The notes under the pieces are model-generated. The model was not told where the DNA came from. It made no database searches and saw only the letters and a program-made list of their open reading frames with translations. 8,242 nt of DNA from a bacterium (GTDB lineage Bacteria > Krumholzibacteriota > Krumholzibacteriia > JACNKJ01), in contig JACNKJ010000111.1 of assembly GCA_014382085.1 (NCBI GenBank), positions 1 through 8,242 of the forward strand. The letters run 5' to 3'. Positions 7,200 to 8,242 of the stretch are shown here, in pieces. How positions within the stretch are numbered: the first letter of the stretch is position 1; the number at the start of each line of letters is the position of its first letter. The position numbers and the translations under genes are program-made.

Positions 7200-8242
7200 A
7201 ACGCTGGCTTTTGCTTTGTCTTTGGCTCACGCCCACATTGGCCCAGGCGGACCTCCTCATCCCCATGGATCTCACTCAGACCGAACACCTGCGCGCATAC
7301 GGGCTGACCTATCACGTACTTCAAGCCAAGCAGGAAGCGTGGTGGTTGCTCAACTACCGAGGCGGTTCCTTTATCGTGAACGACACCGAGTTCGCCAGAC
7401 GGGAAGCGGCGCATTTGGGCGTGAAGTATGAAGTGATCAGCGGTGCTGATAGGGCGCGCCTATTTGCGGAAATTGAAGCGTCCAACATGGAACGCGTACT
7501 ACTTGAGAAGGCGCCCGAGGTGGCCATCTACGCGCCGCCCAACAAGCAGCCATGGGACGACGCTGTAATGTTGGCGTTGGAGTACGCCGAAATCGAGTAC
7601 ACCGTTCTCTACGACGAAGAAGTTCTGCGCGGCGAACTGGACGACTACGATTGGCTGCATCTGCATCACGAGGATTTCACGGGGCAGTACGGCAAATTCT
7701 ACGCGAGCTATCGCGGACAGGCCTGGTATAGGCAGCAACAGAGGCTATTTGAAAAGATGGCCGGCGAAGCGGGTTTCAGCTCGGTGAGCGAGCACAAAAA
7801 AGCCGTGGCCCGCGCCATACGCGCCTATGTGGACGGCGGAGGATTTCTCTTCGCCATGTGCAGCGCCACGGACAGTTTCGATATCGCCATGGCCGCGGAG
7901 GGCGTGGACATCGTGGCCGAACCCTTCGACGGCGATCCTCCCCAAGGTGGTTTTCAGGAATCGCTGGATTTCGAAAAGTGTATCGCTTTCGAGAATTTTA
8001 ACTTGATCAGTAGTCCCTTGGTCTATGAGTTCAGCGATATTGACGCCACGCCCGACGCCGCTCTGCGTGGTGAAGGTCGCGATTACTTCACGCTTTTTGA
8101 ATTCTCTGCGAAGTTCGATCCCGTACCCTGCATGCTCACGCAAAATCATGTGGCGGTGGTGGAGGGCTTCATGGGGCAGACCACCAGCTACCGCAAGGGC
8201 TTCCTCAAGGATCACGTCACGGTGATGGGCGAGGTCGAAGGG
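7196..8242 (+). CDS. Exported 'asparagine synthetase B'-named family protein, probably misnamed (3'-partial)
   Basis: The first 349 residues of an exported protein; the frame runs off the window end. The ATG overlaps the TPR stop (ATGA). A signal peptide covers 1-18 (MKRWLLLCLWLTPTLAQA, then DLLIPMD). The mature sequence resembles, from memory, a family in Bacteroidota and relatives that databases call asparagine synthetase B. Segments I recognise are LLIPMD, LLNYRGGSF, DWLHLHHEDFTGQYGKFYA from Asp152, GGGFLFAMCSATDSFD from Gly214, VYEFSDID and DPVPCMLTQNH. True AsnB is a cytoplasmic enzyme with an N-terminal catalytic Cys2 and an ATP-pyrophosphatase SGGxDS loop; neither is visible here, and the protein is secreted. 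The fold more likely resembles class I amidotransferase/ThuA-like proteins, with Cys222 at the nucleophile-like turn and conserved-looking His155, His157 and His158. Substrate and activity are unknown. The usual C-terminal part is missing because of the window edge. Confidence 0.82.
   Translation, partial: MKRWLLLCLWLTPTLAQADLLIPMDLTQTEHLRAYGLTYHVLQAKQEAWWLLNYRGGSFIVNDTEFARREAAHLGVKYEVISGADRARLFAEIEASNMERVLLEKAPEVAIYAPPNKQPWDDAVMLALEYAEIEYTVLYDEEVLRGELDDYDWLHLHHEDFTGQYGKFYASYRGQAWYRQQQRLFEKMAGEAGFSSVSEHKKAVARAIRAYVDGGGFLFAMCSATDSFDIAMAAEGVDIVAEPFDGDPPQGGFQESLDFEKCIAFENFNLISSPLVYEFSDIDATPDAALRGEGRDYFTLFEFSAKFDPVPCMLTQNHVAVVEGFMGQTTSYRKGFLKDHVTVMGEVEG

Larger units (their letters stand above)
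1..8242 (+). other. Translationally coupled operon segment of five overlapping genes
   Basis: All five genes lie on one strand. Each start codon is inside the previous gene: an 8-bp overlap at 1241-1248, ATGA at 1888-1891, GTGA at 5295-5298 and ATGA at 7196-7199. No gap exists in which a promoter or terminator could sit without being inside coding DNA. Sensor kinase, exported and membrane-scaffold products are therefore probably made together. Both operon ends lie outside the window. Confidence 0.8.

Noticed and set aside
7217..7221. A possible lipobox-like LLLC at residues 5-8 of the last protein.
   Set aside because: The cysteine falls inside the hydrophobic core only 8 residues from the start, too early for a lipoprotein signal, and a normal cleavage site follows at about residue 18.
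6724..7431. A 235-codon + strand open frame bridging the end of the TPR gene and the start of the next gene.
   Set aside because: It is out of frame with both well-supported genes, is rich in Arg/Pro/Ser/Trp, and has no motif. The ATGA overlap with signal peptide at 7196 explains the region.

Overview
The window is wall-to-wall coding on the + strand. Five consecutive genes each overlap the next, by 8, 4, 4 and 4 bp, so no intergenic DNA is visible and the whole window reads as the middle of one translationally coupled operon. The first gene is cut at its 5' end and the last at its 3' end. I see no RNA gene, mobile element, CRISPR array, terminator or free-standing promoter.

Layout: (1) bases 1-1248, the C-terminal part of a membrane-bound sensor histidine kinase of NtrY-like type (periplasmic sensor remnant, one membrane helix, HAMP, HisKA, HATPase_c). 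(2) 1241-1891, an exported DUF4159 protein. (3) 1888-5298, a 1136-residue protein with three N-terminal membrane helices, DUF4175-like beta domains and a very long Glu/Gln-rich coiled coil. (4) 5295-7199, an exported TPR-type helical-repeat protein. (5) 7196-8242, an exported protein of a family often named 'asparagine synthetase B' in databases, although it shows none of the features of that enzyme.

How they may work together: four of the five products are predicted to be exported or membrane-anchored with most of their mass outside the cytoplasm, and the kinase also senses outside. DUF4159 and DUF4175-like genes are known to me as neighbours of MoxR/DUF58/vWA (Bat-like) clusters, but none of those partners lies inside this window. 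The most interesting sequence signal is that genes 2 and 5 carry the same local motif, a helix followed by GGGFL-aromatic-A. Gene 5 has a cysteine where gene 2 has an aspartate, which suggests two divergent glutamine-amidotransferase-like (ThuA/GATase1-like) folds exported by one operon.

Organism: moderately G+C-rich (by eye a little under 60%), diderm-type exported proteins, Shine-Dalgarno sites of GGAGG type, and a kinase and an 'AsnB-like' protein that resemble what I remember from Bacteroidota, Gemmatimonadota and related FCB-group lineages. The G+C and codon use argue against a typical Bacteroidota genome, so an uncultured FCB-type lineage is my best guess. This is inference, not demonstrated.
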